A stretch of 29,267 nucleotides of DNA from Parcubacteria group bacterium GW2011_GWA2_45_30 (GTDB lineage: Bacteria; Patescibacteriota; Minisyncoccia; Sungbacterales; HO2-52-23), in contig LCKU01000003.1 of NCBI GenBank assembly GCA_001001625.1, positions 1 through 29,267 of the forward strand, in the 5' to 3' direction. Positions 15,127 to 22,867 of the stretch are shown here, in pieces (position 1 is the stretch's first letter; the number at the start of each line of letters is the position of its first letter). Position numbers and translations under genes: made by a program. The notes under the pieces are model-generated. The model did no database searches. It had not been told where the DNA came from and saw only the letters and a list, made by a program, of their open reading frames with translations.

Positions 15127-15135
15127 TGCTATAAT
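15127..15135 (+). promoter_or_regulatory. Extended -10 box (TGCTATAAT)
   Basis: TGnTATAAT on the plus strand, directed towards the VKOR gene. No good -35 box at 17 bp. It lies immediately upstream of the divergent pgk start. Confidence 0.35.
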
Positions 15136-15186
15136 GAAACCGCATAATAATCAATTTTAACGCCTATTCGCAAGGTATTCCGAATA

Positions 15187-15195
15187 TGGTATAAT
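15187..15195 (+). promoter_or_regulatory. Extended -10 box (TGGTATAAT) in front of repeat G2 and the VKOR gene
   Basis: TGGTATAAT at 15187-15195, with a 4-of-6 match TTCGCA at 15167-15172 (17-bp spacing). Initiation would be at about 15202, at the first hairpin of repeat G2, so the leader RNA would start with the repeat. Confidence 0.5.
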
Positions 15196-15198
15196 GAA

Positions 15199-15313
15199 CT
15201 ACCCCGATGCAAGCATCGGGGTATCAGATGGTAATCCTTCGACTACGCTCAGGATATTTTAGCTTCCTTTTTGTATCCTCGCGACAAGTCGCGAGGCATT
15301 GTAGCTAAAATAA
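15199..15313 (+). repeat. Structured repeat family 3, copy G2
   Basis: Nearly identical to 11861-11975. The third hairpin reads CCTCGCGAC-AA-GTCGCGAGG, versus CCTCGTGGC-AA-GCCGCGAGG in copy G1: an A-T pair has become G-C with both sides changed. It ends 12 bp before the VKOR ATG and probably lies in its leader. Confidence 0.8.
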
Positions 15314-15325
15314 AAAGAGTAAAAT

Positions 15326-16135
15326 ATGAAAAAAATACATCGCATCATTATAGCGCTATCCGCCGGCGCAGGCGTCATTATAATGAGTTATTTAACCTAT
15401 CTCCATTATGCGGGGGGAAGTAATTCGTTCTGCAATTTAGGCGAGGGGCTTTCCTGCGACATTGTAAACAAAAGCATTTATGCGGAGATCCTTGGAATCC
15501 CTTTCTCGGTTCTCGGGCTTTTATATTTCTTGGGAATAGCGTGGACAGCCTGGAAACGCTATGATATTTCTGCGCTAAAAGCAGTCATTGTGCTTTCCAT
15601 AATATTCTTGGGTCCCTCATTATATCTTACCGCCATGGAAATATTCGTAATTAAAAATCTTTGCATATTCTGCGAAATTTCAAAAGTTCTCATGCTTATT
15701 ATTATAGGGACCGCATACCTGGCCGTGCGCCATATTCCTCCCAAAACCGGATCTTTGGCCGCGGCCGTAATCGCCGCGATTCTGCTTGCCGGATTCACGT
15801 ATTTAATCCATGCTAACGCCGGTCCGGGAGAAAAATACAATGAATTTGCCCAATGCCTAGATAAAAAGGGATTTATCATGTACGGCTCCATAACCTGTTC
15901 GGCCTGCGCGCGCCAGCGCTCTCTTTTTGGAGACGCGTTTGAATTTATCAAAGAAGTGGAATGCGACCCGCGTAATCCCCATCCGGAAACCCAGCGCTGT
16001 ATTGAAAAAAATATATCCCGTACTCCAACCTGGATACAGGAAGATGGAACCGGGAAAGAATTATTCAGATTTGAGGCGGGAGTGCAAAGTTTGGATAAAT
16101 TAAGCGAAGCATCTTCCTGCACTTTGCCGAAATAA
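15326..16135 (+). CDS. VKOR family membrane protein fused to a thioredoxin-like domain
   Basis: 269 aa. Residues 1-165 contain four to five membrane helices and the VKOR signature: loop cysteines C36 and C44 in FCNLGEGLSCDIVNKSIYAEILGIP, and the quinone-side CXXC C113-IF-C116. Residues 168-269 are a thioredoxin-like domain with C191-SA-C194 and a cis-proline segment SRTPTW. In bacteria such fusions replace DsbA-DsbB: the Trx part oxidises exported proteins and VKOR passes electrons to quinone. Two more cysteines (C213, C225) could form a structural disulfide. The next gene is CcdA-like, so the pair probably forms a cell-envelope thiol-redox system. The short leader holds repeat G2. Confidence 0.92.
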   Translation: MKKIHRIIIALSAGAGVIIMSYLTYLHYAGGSNSFCNLGEGLSCDIVNKSIYAEILGIPFSVLGLLYFLGIAWTAWKRYDISALKAVIVLSIIFLGPSLYLTAMEIFVIKNLCIFCEISKVLMLIIIGTAYLAVRHIPPKTGSLAAAVIAAILLAGFTYLIHANAGPGEKYNEFAQCLDKKGFIMYGSITCSACARQRSLFGDAFEFIKEVECDPRNPHPETQRCIEKNISRTPTWIQEDGTGKELFRFEAGVQSLDKLSEASSCTLPK

Positions 16136-16150
16136 ATTGTAGGCGTTAAT

Positions 16151-16526
16151 CGCGTTGTTCACACTTTGGAAAGCGCGGTTCCCTCGTCCCGCCCTTTACC
16201 GCTCAAAAGGAAACCTCGCCTTCATTTCGCGGACAAAGGGCGGAACTCGACCGCGCTTTCATACTCCTCCACCCTGCTTTTTGTATATATATGCGGGGTC
16301 GAGTCACTCACTTGGGGGAAAGAATCGGAAGTGCCGCTGTAAATGAGTAGTGGGAATTTGGAAAGATCCACGGAGCGGCACGGACGCTTAGCGAGGCGGA
16401 AATAAATAAAAGAAGAAATATGCGCCTCGCCGAGCGTCTTTCCACCAAGTGAGGGACGAAGGGGTACCCGCAACACATTTTTACAAAAAGCAGGGTGAAG
16501 AAGTGTAACAAAATGTAAACAACGCG
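16151..16526. other. Large nested palindromic region with several arms
   Basis: The gap between the VKOR and CcdA-like genes folds end to end. CGCGTTGTT at 16151 pairs with AACAACGCG region at 16518-16526, with CACACTT/AAGTGT inside. CACCCTGCTTTTTGTA (16270-16285) is the perfect reverse complement of 16482-16497. GAAAGCGCGGT (16169-16179) pairs perfectly with 16250-16260 and encloses CCGCCCTTTACCGC (16189-16202) pairing with 16229-16243. The right half contains the family 2 element at 16305-16455. No ORF looks real. Confidence 0.65.
16305..16455 (+). other. Structured repeat family 2, copy D
   Basis: Closing stem CTCACTTGGGGGAAAG with CTTTCCACCAAGTGAG. Inside are AATCGGAAG, stem GTGCCGCT (16331) with AGCGGCAC (16374-16381), the invariant ACGCTTAGCGAGGCG, an A-rich loop, and CGCCGAGCGTC. 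The second copy at 25494-25665 has the same invariant words but different stems. Confidence 0.6.
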
Positions 16527-16547
16527 AGTATTTATTACAATAAAGAT

Positions 16548-17261
16548 ATGATCCCGGAAAATCTTACCTTGGGAATAATTTTGGGCGCTGCGCTGGTGGA
16601 CTCGATAAACCCCTGCGTTATCGGGGTACTGGTTTTTTTGCTGGCTTTTATGACACGGGTATTCCAGAGCCGCACCCGGATGCTTTTGGGCGGCTTGCTT
16701 TATTCATTTGTAGTCTATATAACATATTTGGCTCTGGGACTTGGCGTTCTTCGCGTTGCGGTATCCATTGGATTTTCTACCGCATTTTACTGGATAGCGG
16801 CCGCCATTGCCATTATGGCGGGACTTCTTGAAATAAAAGATTATTTCTGGTACGGAAAAGGATTTACTCTGCAGATGATGCCCGGGGGAGCGGCGCGTCT
16901 GAAATATTATACGTCCAAAATCGAAGAATTTGAGGCCCAACATCCCAAAGCCGCCCTATTGCTGATTGCGGCGCTTGGCATATTCGTGGTTTTGGTTGAA
17001 CTTCCCTGCACCGGCGCGCCTTATTTCGCGATTTTGGCGCTACTCGCGCAAGGAAGTTATACCGAGGCCGTGCCCCTGCTCCTTATCTATAATTTCGTAT
17101 TCATATTGCCGCTCCTGGCCGTCATACTTATCGCCTATTTTGGCGCGGCCTCGGAAACCATTGAGGCCTGGCGGCAGAAACATCGCGAACTTATGCGACT
17201 CATAATAGGAACTTTCCTTATCGCGCTTGGAGTGTATATGGTATATACGCTGGGTATATAA
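16548..17261 (+). CDS. CcdA/DsbD-type thiol-disulfide transmembrane protein
   Basis: 237 aa with about six membrane helices. The two family cysteines are C23 in DSINPCVIGVLVFLL and C154 in VELPCTGAPYFAIL, each followed by the characteristic small/aromatic pattern and placed in the first and fourth helices. CcdA proteins carry electrons from cytoplasmic thioredoxin to extracytoplasmic thiol proteins. Being next to a VKOR-Trx oxidase it would supply the reducing or isomerising arm of the same system. No outer redox domain is fused (unlike DsbD), so a separate partner is needed. The upstream gap is the large palindromic region; no Shine-Dalgarno sequence is seen. Confidence 0.88.
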   Translation: MIPENLTLGIILGAALVDSINPCVIGVLVFLLAFMTRVFQSRTRMLLGGLLYSFVVYITYLALGLGVLRVAVSIGFSTAFYWIAAAIAIMAGLLEIKDYFWYGKGFTLQMMPGGAARLKYYTSKIEEFEAQHPKAALLLIAALGIFVVLVELPCTGAPYFAILALLAQGSYTEAVPLLLIYNFVFILPLLAVILIAYFGAASETIEAWRQKHRELMRLIIGTFLIALGVYMVYTLGI

Positions 17262-17325
17262 AGTAACTCGCCACCATGCTTTTCGCTCAATAGTTCCGGC
17301 ACGGACACAATTTTGCTCGGTAATA

Positions 17326-17440
17326 CGATTTTGAAACACGGACGATTTCGTCCAGCGATGAAATCGCCTAAGGGTCGAGCCGAATTCTCCAACTGCGGTT
17401 GGAGACCATGCAATTCGGCTCTCCCATTGTTTCAAAATCG
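17326..17440 (+). other. Structured repeat family 1, copy B
   Basis: Closing stem CGATTTTGAAAC (17326-17337) with GTTTCAAAATCG (17429-17440). Inside are hairpin GATTTC/GAAATC with loop containing CCAGCG, GGGTC, stem GAGCCGAATT with AATTCGGCTC around the hairpin CCAAC-TGCG-GTTGG, ACCATG and CTCCCA. Gap between the CcdA-like and P-type ATPase genes; 260 bp without a gene. Confidence 0.6.
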
Positions 17441-17506
17441 CATCACCTCGCTTTAAATATATTCGCGTCTTATTATATCGGAAGAGTATAGTGGACTCGT
17501 TTAGAA

Positions 17507-17512
17507 TATAAT
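17507..17512 (+). promoter_or_regulatory. Possible -10 box (TATAAT) of the P-type ATPase gene
   Basis: TATAAT lies 10 bp before the ATG at 17523, so the transcript would be nearly leaderless. No -35 match at normal spacing. Confidence 0.3.
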
Positions 17513-17522
17513 TTTTAATGTA

Positions 17523-20315
17523 ATGGATTGGTACCATCTCTCGCTTAACGAAATAAAAGAAAAACTTGCGACTGACTTTGAGAAAGGGCTTTCAACTAAT
17601 GAGATAGAAAAACGGCGCGCGCAATACGGGCCGAACGAACTCCCCAAAGGCAAGAAGCTCCGCTGGTGGGAGCTTCTTTTTCGGCAGTTCAAAAGCCCCC
17701 TCATATTTATACTGCTTATAGCTGGAGCCGCCACTTATTGGCTCGGAGAGTTGATTGATACCTCCATTATTTTGCTCGCAGTCAGCGTTAATGTTTTTAT
17801 CGGCTTTGGGCAAGAGTTCCGCTCAAACCGGATCTTTGAAAAACTGCAATCCATAATATCGGTAACAACCCGCGTGCGAAGAAACGGCAAGCTGAATGAA
17901 ATAAATGCGCAAGAACTGGTGCCGGGCGATATTATATTTTTAACAATGGGCGTTAAAATTCCGGCAGATGCGCGGCTTACCGAGTCGCACCGGCTGGAAG
18001 TTGACGAAGCGCTCCTTACCGGAGAATCGCTTCCGGTTAAAAAAAAAGCGCTTGATATTAAAGCTGACGACATTCCTCTGGCAGACCGAAAAAATATGGT
18101 GTATGCCGGGACCGTCGTCAGCGAAGGCAATGGAGTGGCACTAGTTGTGGCCACCGGAGAAAAGACCGAACTCGGACAAATCGCCAAACTTACCGCCTCG
18201 GTTACGGATGAACAGACTCCCCTGCAGGAACGTCTGTCGCGTCTTGGAAAAACTATTGCAGCCCTGGTAATATTGGCCGCCTTAATAATTATCGTAACCG
18301 GAATAGCCGAGGGAAGAGGATTGGTTGAGATGTTCACCGTGGGAGTGGCGGTGGCGGTTGCCGCAATCCCGGAAGGACTGCCGGCGGCGCTGTCGGTAGT
18401 ATTGGCTGTCGCATCCCAAAGAATATTTTCCAAACAGGGCCTGGTAAAAACGCTGATTGGCGCCGAAACCTTGGGCTCCACCACGGTAATTTGCACGGAT
18501 AAGACCGGAACTTTAACCGAAGGAATTATGAAAGTAGAGGAAATAGCAGAGGCCGGAGATCTAAACCGAGCGGCGCTGGCCCTAGCCCTGGCTAATGAGG
18601 CGGCAATAATGGAAGACGGAACAATAAAGGGAGATACAACGGATAAAGCCAAGCTGGAATATTTTACGGAGAACGGAGGGGATCTTGAAAAGACTTATGT
18701 AGAACTCCCGCGCAAAGCATTGCTGCCTTTTGACGCGGTGGAAAAATATATTGCCTCATTCCATCAAGAAAATAATGGCTCCTGGCGAATTTTTGTCACC
18801 GGATCCCCGGAAACCCTGATTAATCGCTCCGTTTTATCGGATACCGAAAAAAACCGCCTGCGCCATCTCGTTGACAGCCGCGCGGATCAGGGATACCGCA
18901 TGATCGGCATTGCCGAACGAATTTTAACCAAAACCGCCTGGGACGATATGGATGATCCTCAAACGCTTAAATCCCAAATTATAAATCTCTCAATTTTGGG
19001 ATTTGCCTGCTTGCGCGATCCGATCCGCGCTGAAGTCAAAGAATCGGTGGCGGAGAGCAGACAAGCCGGAATACGCATTATCATGGTAACGGGTGATCAT
19101 AAACGCACCGCCCGTGTCATTGGCAAAGCACTTGGGTTTAACGATACGTACGAATCAATCATGGAGGGATCAGAGCTTGACGAAATATCCGAAGAAAAAC
19201 TCGCCGAACGGATACGAAGCGTAGAAATATTTTCCCGCGTATCGCCCAAGCATAAAATTCAGATCGTAAACGCTCTGCGCAATCAAAAAGAAGTTGTGGC
19301 TATGACCGGAGACGGAGTTAATGACGCCCCGGCGTTAAAAGCCGCCGACGTGGGGTTGGCGCTGGGTACCGGCACCGATATTACCAAAGAGGCGGCGGAT
19401 CTCGTGCTCCTTAACGATAGTTTTTCCACTATTACCGCCGCTATCCGGGAAGGCAGAATTGCTTTTGACAACATGCGCAAAGTCGCCGTATTCCTGCTTA
19501 TGGGATCTTTTACGGAATTGATCCTAATAATGTCTTCCCTGGTCTTAGGAATTCCTCTACCAGTAACCGCAGTCCAAATTCTTTGGGCCAATATCGTGGA
19601 GGACGGGTTCCCGAATTTTGCCCTGGCCTTTGAACCTGGAGAAAAAAATGTAATGAAACGCAGGCCCTTCAGACGCCAAGAACCGATTTTAAATAAATTT
19701 GGGATGCTATTTATTCTACTACAGGGACTGGTAACCGATTTATTGCTTGTGGGTGTATTTCTTTGGCTTTTCTATGCAAGCGCGTATTCAATTGAACACA
19801 TCCGCACGATTATCTTAACAGCCCTGGCAACCGATGCTTTAATTCTTGTATTTGTGCTGAAAAACCTGCACGAGCCACTCTATCGCATCCAGCTTTTTGA
19901 CAACAAATATCTGATATTTGCCGTATTCCTTGGATTTTCCGCCATGTTTGCCGCCATATATTTACCGCCCCTCCAACGACTGCTTGAGACAGTCCCCCTG
20001 AGCGGCCGGGACTTACTGTTTATCTTCGTTCTTGGGGCGATAAAAATGGGTTTTGCTGAGGGTATTAAATGGTGGGTTCGCCAAAAAGACCTTGCGCCAA
20101 CCTTGAAGGAACTACATTTTGCTGTAAAGCATGCTGCGGCGATCCAAAAACCGAAGAATACAAAGATAAAAAAGACAATGTATGCGAATTTTGCTAGAAC
20201 GCCGAGGCCTGTGAAATTATTTCCCCGAATTCCTGCGGACGCAAACTGGCGCCCCCGACCAGCGCCCCATCTACTCCGGGTAAAATCAAAAACTGCCTGG
20301 CATTTTTCGCGCTAA
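17523..20315 (+). CDS. P-type cation-transporting ATPase (P2, calcium-pump-like)
   Basis: 930 aa. In order: N-terminal cation-ATPase domain (GLSTNEIEKRRAQYGPNEL), two membrane helices, actuator domain with LLTGESLPV, helix 4 with VAAIPEGLPAALSV, phosphorylation motif ICTDKTGTLTEG, nucleotide-binding domain, hinge MTGDGVNDAPALKAADVGLALG, then six membrane helices. The PEGLP motif and overall layout are of the P2 (SERCA/PMCA/Na,K) group. In helix 5 the ligand Glu is present (SFTELI), and helix 6 reads NIVEDG where calcium pumps have NLVTDG, so Asn and Asp are kept but Thr is Glu; the ion is therefore uncertain. After the last helix the frame runs about 65 residues more, the last 40 of them antisense to tpiA (122-bp overlap), and this tail has no resemblance to the family. 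Extrusion of cations from the cytoplasm is the likely role. Confidence 0.92.
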   Translation: MDWYHLSLNEIKEKLATDFEKGLSTNEIEKRRAQYGPNELPKGKKLRWWELLFRQFKSPLIFILLIAGAATYWLGELIDTSIILLAVSVNVFIGFGQEFRSNRIFEKLQSIISVTTRVRRNGKLNEINAQELVPGDIIFLTMGVKIPADARLTESHRLEVDEALLTGESLPVKKKALDIKADDIPLADRKNMVYAGTVVSEGNGVALVVATGEKTELGQIAKLTASVTDEQTPLQERLSRLGKTIAALVILAALIIIVTGIAEGRGLVEMFTVGVAVAVAAIPEGLPAALSVVLAVASQRIFSKQGLVKTLIGAETLGSTTVICTDKTGTLTEGIMKVEEIAEAGDLNRAALALALANEAAIMEDGTIKGDTTDKAKLEYFTENGGDLEKTYVELPRKALLPFDAVEKYIASFHQENNGSWRIFVTGSPETLINRSVLSDTEKNRLRHLVDSRADQGYRMIGIAERILTKTAWDDMDDPQTLKSQIINLSILGFACLRDPIRAEVKESVAESRQAGIRIIMVTGDHKRTARVIGKALGFNDTYESIMEGSELDEISEEKLAERIRSVEIFSRVSPKHKIQIVNALRNQKEVVAMTGDGVNDAPALKAADVGLALGTGTDITKEAADLVLLNDSFSTITAAIREGRIAFDNMRKVAVFLLMGSFTELILIMSSLVLGIPLPVTAVQILWANIVEDGFPNFALAFEPGEKNVMKRRPFRRQEPILNKFGMLFILLQGLVTDLLLVGVFLWLFYASAYSIEHIRTIILTALATDALILVFVLKNLHEPLYRIQLFDNKYLIFAVFLGFSAMFAAIYLPPLQRLLETVPLSGRDLLFIFVLGAIKMGFAEGIKWWVRQKDLAPTLKELHFAVKHAAAIQKPKNTKIKKTMYANFARTPRPVKLFPRIPADANWRPRPAPHLLRVKSKTAWHFSR

Positions 20316-20859
20316 CCGATCCTCCGTAAAGCATTTTAACTTTATCAGCATATTTTTTGCCGTACATACGGGATAAAATGCCCCGTAGATATCGTAGGGC
20401 ACGCACTGCACTCTGGGGCGTATCGACCTGGGCGCCCGGCATGGTTGAAATTGCCCAAACCGGCTCATAAGCCACTACTACCCGCTCTAACTGCGATTTT
20501 TTAACGCCCTTAAGGGAGTTTTTTTTTATCTTTTTATTTACCATCTCGTCCGTTTCTCCCAGGGTCATACGCAGCGACGAATGTCCGACAATTACGTAAC
20601 GCACGCCTAAATTCTTTAGTTGCCTAAGTGAAATCTCTCCAGTATAAGGACCCTCAGCCCAAAAAACATCCTGTGCTCCCAACTTTGCCTGCCGCAGTAT
20701 TTTTGAGACAGCCGAAATAAAAAGAAAAGGCGGTGCCACCACAACATCTGCTCCGCGAAATATTTTAGAATATTTTTCGGCGCTACGCGCCAAAACAACC
20801 GCCTCTTTCAGCGTTAAGGGATTTGATTTCCAGTTGGCAATAATTAATGGCTTACGCAT
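20194..20859 (-). CDS. tpiA: Triosephosphate isomerase
   Basis: 221 aa from the ATG at 20859 (MRKPLIIANWKSN), a little shorter than the usual 250. Interconverts dihydroxyacetone phosphate and glyceraldehyde 3-phosphate. Catalytic Lys (NWK), His (IVGHS) and Glu (VVAYEPVWAI) are all present, as are YGGSV and DGALVGGASL at the phosphate site. Two differences from textbook enzymes: GHSERR is GHSSLR, and the mobile loop 6 (normally AIGTGxxA) reads AISTMPGAQVDTPQSA. I believe similar variants occur in other CPR enzymes. A TTG start two codons upstream is possible. A GGAG lies 10 bases before the ATG, at the edge of repeat J1. The 3' end overlaps the tail of the convergent ATPase gene. Confidence 0.93.
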   Translation of the reverse strand: MRKPLIIANWKSNPLTLKEAVVLARSAEKYSKIFRGADVVVAPPFLFISAVSKILRQAKLGAQDVFWAEGPYTGEISLRQLKNLGVRYVIVGHSSLRMTLGETDEMVNKKIKKNSLKGVKKSQLERVVVAYEPVWAISTMPGAQVDTPQSAVRALRYLRGILSRMYGKKYADKVKMLYGGSVSAKNARQFLILPGVDGALVGGASLRPQEFGEIISQASAF

Positions 20860-20870
20860 ATTCAATATTC

Positions 20871-20974
20871 TCCTACGAAATTACGAACAATTACGAAAAT
20901 ACGAAAAAAATAGCGTGCAGTTGGTTTTATCTTCACTGTTCGTATTTTCGTACAAATTTCGTACTTTCGTAGGA
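20871..20974. repeat. Palindromic repeat J copy 1
   Basis: Arms of about 35 bp made of TACGAAATTACGAA-type words face each other around a central AGCGTGCAGTTGG segment. It matches 22019-22121 almost base for base (one extra A here). It fills the galT-tpiA gap. On the minus strand its end, CGTAGGAG, gives tpiA its ribosome-binding site. Confidence 0.85.
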
Positions 20975-20975
20975 A

Positions 20976-22010
20976 CTATACTTTCACTTTCCTCAAAAAC
21001 TCCGCCGCATCCTCCGGCGCAATGGTAGAAATTTCAATCCCGGTACCTATTTCAAACCCGGCCCAAATCGCGGTTTTAGGCAAAATTTCAAAATGCCAGT
21101 GATAATGCCTGAAATTGCTGGAGCCATCAACCGGGGCCGTGTGCAGGAAAAAATTATAATCCGGATTGGCAAGTCCTTTAAAAATTTTCCCCAAAGAAAC
21201 ACGCAGAGCATTAGACACACCGGAAATTTCAGCTGAAGATGCTTCCTCAAAATGAGAGAGGTGGCTTTTCGGATAAATCCTCACTTCAAACGCCAAACGA
21301 GACGCAAACGGCGCAAACACCAGGCAATGGTCATTCTCATAAATAAGGCGTTTTTTATCGCTTTGCTCGAATTTAAGCATTACGCAATGAACGCATTCTT
21401 TACGTTCCTGGAAATGACTGGCCGATCCCCTTATGCTTTTGGCTATATCCGAAGGCACCACCGGAACCGCGATGATTTGCGAGTGGGGATGAGAGAGCGT
21501 AGCGCCCGCCCCTTGACCGTGATTATGAAAAATGGAAATATAGCGCACGCAATCGCCCCTTTTAATGGCGCGATACCGCTCCTGATATGCGCGCACCACC
21601 AATTCAACTTCCGCATCCGCCATTTGTCCGATTGATCGCTCGTGATCGCGCGTGATAACCACTTCATGATTTCCCACGCCGTCAGTCCATTGATACGGCC
21701 CGGTATTGTGGAATATATTGCAAATCCCCCGCTTAAACGCCGGAAATTTATTGGGAATCGCCTCTACCCAGCGTTCAATCTTCTTTCCGCCAGCGCCGCT
21801 AGATGCCAAGGTAAGCAGGGCGTCAGCATGCGGCTTCTCAAAGGGACAAGTTCGTTTCGGCTGGCGGAAAGATGCTTTTTTTTGCCGTAAAAAATCGTGC
21901 GGCCGCTTGGCGCGTCCGGTGGCAATCACCACCCAATCACCCGATACCAAATCCTGCCGGACTTCGGATAAAGAGCCGTGAACATGATCATTATCTAATA
22001 CGTCACTCAT
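20976..22010 (-). CDS. galT: Galactose-1-phosphate uridylyltransferase family protein
   Basis: 344 aa, normal for GalT. The active site GATLSHPHSQI contains the HPH triad whose second His is uridylylated, preceded by SIFHNHGQGAG. Other marks: RQDLVSGDWVVIATGRAKRP at the N-terminus, CPFE as a possible first metal-site cysteine, GNHEVVITRDHE, and a second domain with ERKECVHCVM, FAPFASRLAFEVRIYPK and HYHWHFEILP. GalT moves UMP between glucose-1-P and galactose-1-P; distant members are adenylyl- or UTP-dependent transferases, so the substrate is inferred. No other Leloir gene is nearby, but a GT2 gene is adjacent. AGGA at the end of repeat J2 lies 8 bases before the ATG. Confidence 0.88.
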   Translation of the reverse strand: MSDVLDNDHVHGSLSEVRQDLVSGDWVVIATGRAKRPHDFLRQKKASFRQPKRTCPFEKPHADALLTLASSGAGGKKIERWVEAIPNKFPAFKRGICNIFHNTGPYQWTDGVGNHEVVITRDHERSIGQMADAEVELVVRAYQERYRAIKRGDCVRYISIFHNHGQGAGATLSHPHSQIIAVPVVPSDIAKSIRGSASHFQERKECVHCVMLKFEQSDKKRLIYENDHCLVFAPFASRLAFEVRIYPKSHLSHFEEASSAEISGVSNALRVSLGKIFKGLANPDYNFFLHTAPVDGSSNFRHYHWHFEILPKTAIWAGFEIGTGIEISTIAPEDAAEFLRKVKV

Positions 22011-22018
22011 TAATAGTT

Positions 22019-22121
22019 TCCTACGAAATTACGAACAATTACGAAAATACGAAAAAATAGCGTGCAGTTGGTTTTATCTTCACTGTTCGTATTTTCGTAC
22101 AAATTTCGTACTTTCGTAGGG
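22019..22121. repeat. Palindromic repeat J copy 2
   Basis: Nearly identical to 20871-20974 and in the same orientation. It fills the gap between the GT2 stop (22124) and the galT start (22010). The two copies therefore bracket galT. Confidence 0.85.
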
Positions 22122-22123
22122 AT

Positions 22124-22864
22124 TTATTTATATCGTCCCATAAAATCATTCCACTTAATCTGCAAAAGTTCTTTAAACGTGCTTACATAGGCGCCTATAC
22201 TGACTTTAGAATCCGGAGGATTTACCCATTTAACCGGAACTTCCTTTGTGCCAAAACCGCGGCGCTTAGCGATCAAAAGAACCTCAATATCAAATCCCCA
22301 GGTCGCGATGGTCTGACGGGGAAAGATTGCCTCGGCCGCGCGTTTGGAAAAAAGTTTAAATCCACGCTGGGTGTCGCGAATCTCCCAAAGCCCTGAAATA
22401 ACGCGAATAATAAGCTTTGACACCCTGCCCAACGCCCGCCGATACCACTGGGCATGTTCCTCAATTGTGGAACCCTCGATCTCAATGGAACCGATAACTG
22501 CGTCAAAACAATTATCTTTTTTCCCACCCAAACAAAGAAGGGGTAGAAAATTATCCAGCTGATCCGGAGATACGGAATTATCCGCATCCGCAAAAATTCG
22601 CGCATCCCCGCGCGCTTTCAACATTCCTTCATGCACCGCCCAGCCCTTGCCTTTATTTTCTACACTCAGAAGCGACAGATTAAAAATACGGGGTGAAAGT
22701 TTTTTTACTATCTCGGCGGTACGGTCGAGGGACGCTGAATCAACCACTATAATTTCATAACCGCCGGAAAAATTTTTGGACATTAAATAAGCGTCCACCT
22801 CATAAAGTGTTTTTTCTATGCGCCTCTCTTCATTATAGGCGGGAATGATCCAGCTTAAATACAT
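22124..22864 (-). CDS. Family 2 glycosyltransferase (polyprenyl-phosphate glucosyl/mannosyltransferase-like)
   Basis: 246 aa, single GT-A domain. The nucleotide-sugar site is visible from the first residues (LSWIIPAYNEERRIEKTL), then YEIIVVDSASLDRTAEIV, the donor loop NKGKGWAVHEGML, the metal-binding DADNS, and the acceptor-side signature IRDTQRGFKLFSKRAAE with WGFDIEVLLIAKRRG. This order is that of dolichyl- or undecaprenyl-phosphate beta-glucosyltransferases. No membrane helices are present, so it probably works at the inner face of the membrane on a lipid carrier. With galT next to it, a role in cell-envelope or glycoprotein glycan synthesis is plausible. The sugar cannot be told from sequence. 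Confidence 0.9.
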   Translation of the reverse strand: MYLSWIIPAYNEERRIEKTLYEVDAYLMSKNFSGGYEIIVVDSASLDRTAEIVKKLSPRIFNLSLLSVENKGKGWAVHEGMLKARGDARIFADADNSVSPDQLDNFLPLLCLGGKKDNCFDAVIGSIEIEGSTIEEHAQWYRRALGRVSKLIIRVISGLWEIRDTQRGFKLFSKRAAEAIFPRQTIATWGFDIEVLLIAKRRGFGTKEVPVKWVNPPDSKVSIGAYVSTFKELLQIKWNDFMGRYK

Positions 22865-22867
22865 AAA

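Noticed and set aside
14290..15147. 285-codon plus-strand ORF opposite pgk
   Set aside because: It is antisense to a clear pgk over almost its complete length, is rich in Arg/Ser/Pro without domain pattern, and has no ribosome-binding site.
15199..15313. Three-hairpin repeat as a tRNA or tmRNA
   Set aside because: No acceptor stem, T-loop or anticodon-arm consensus; the outline is three separate hairpins.
17735..18652. 305-codon minus-strand ORF inside the P-type ATPase gene
   Set aside because: Antisense shadow; very high Ser/Ala/Thr content mirrors the codon use of the real gene.
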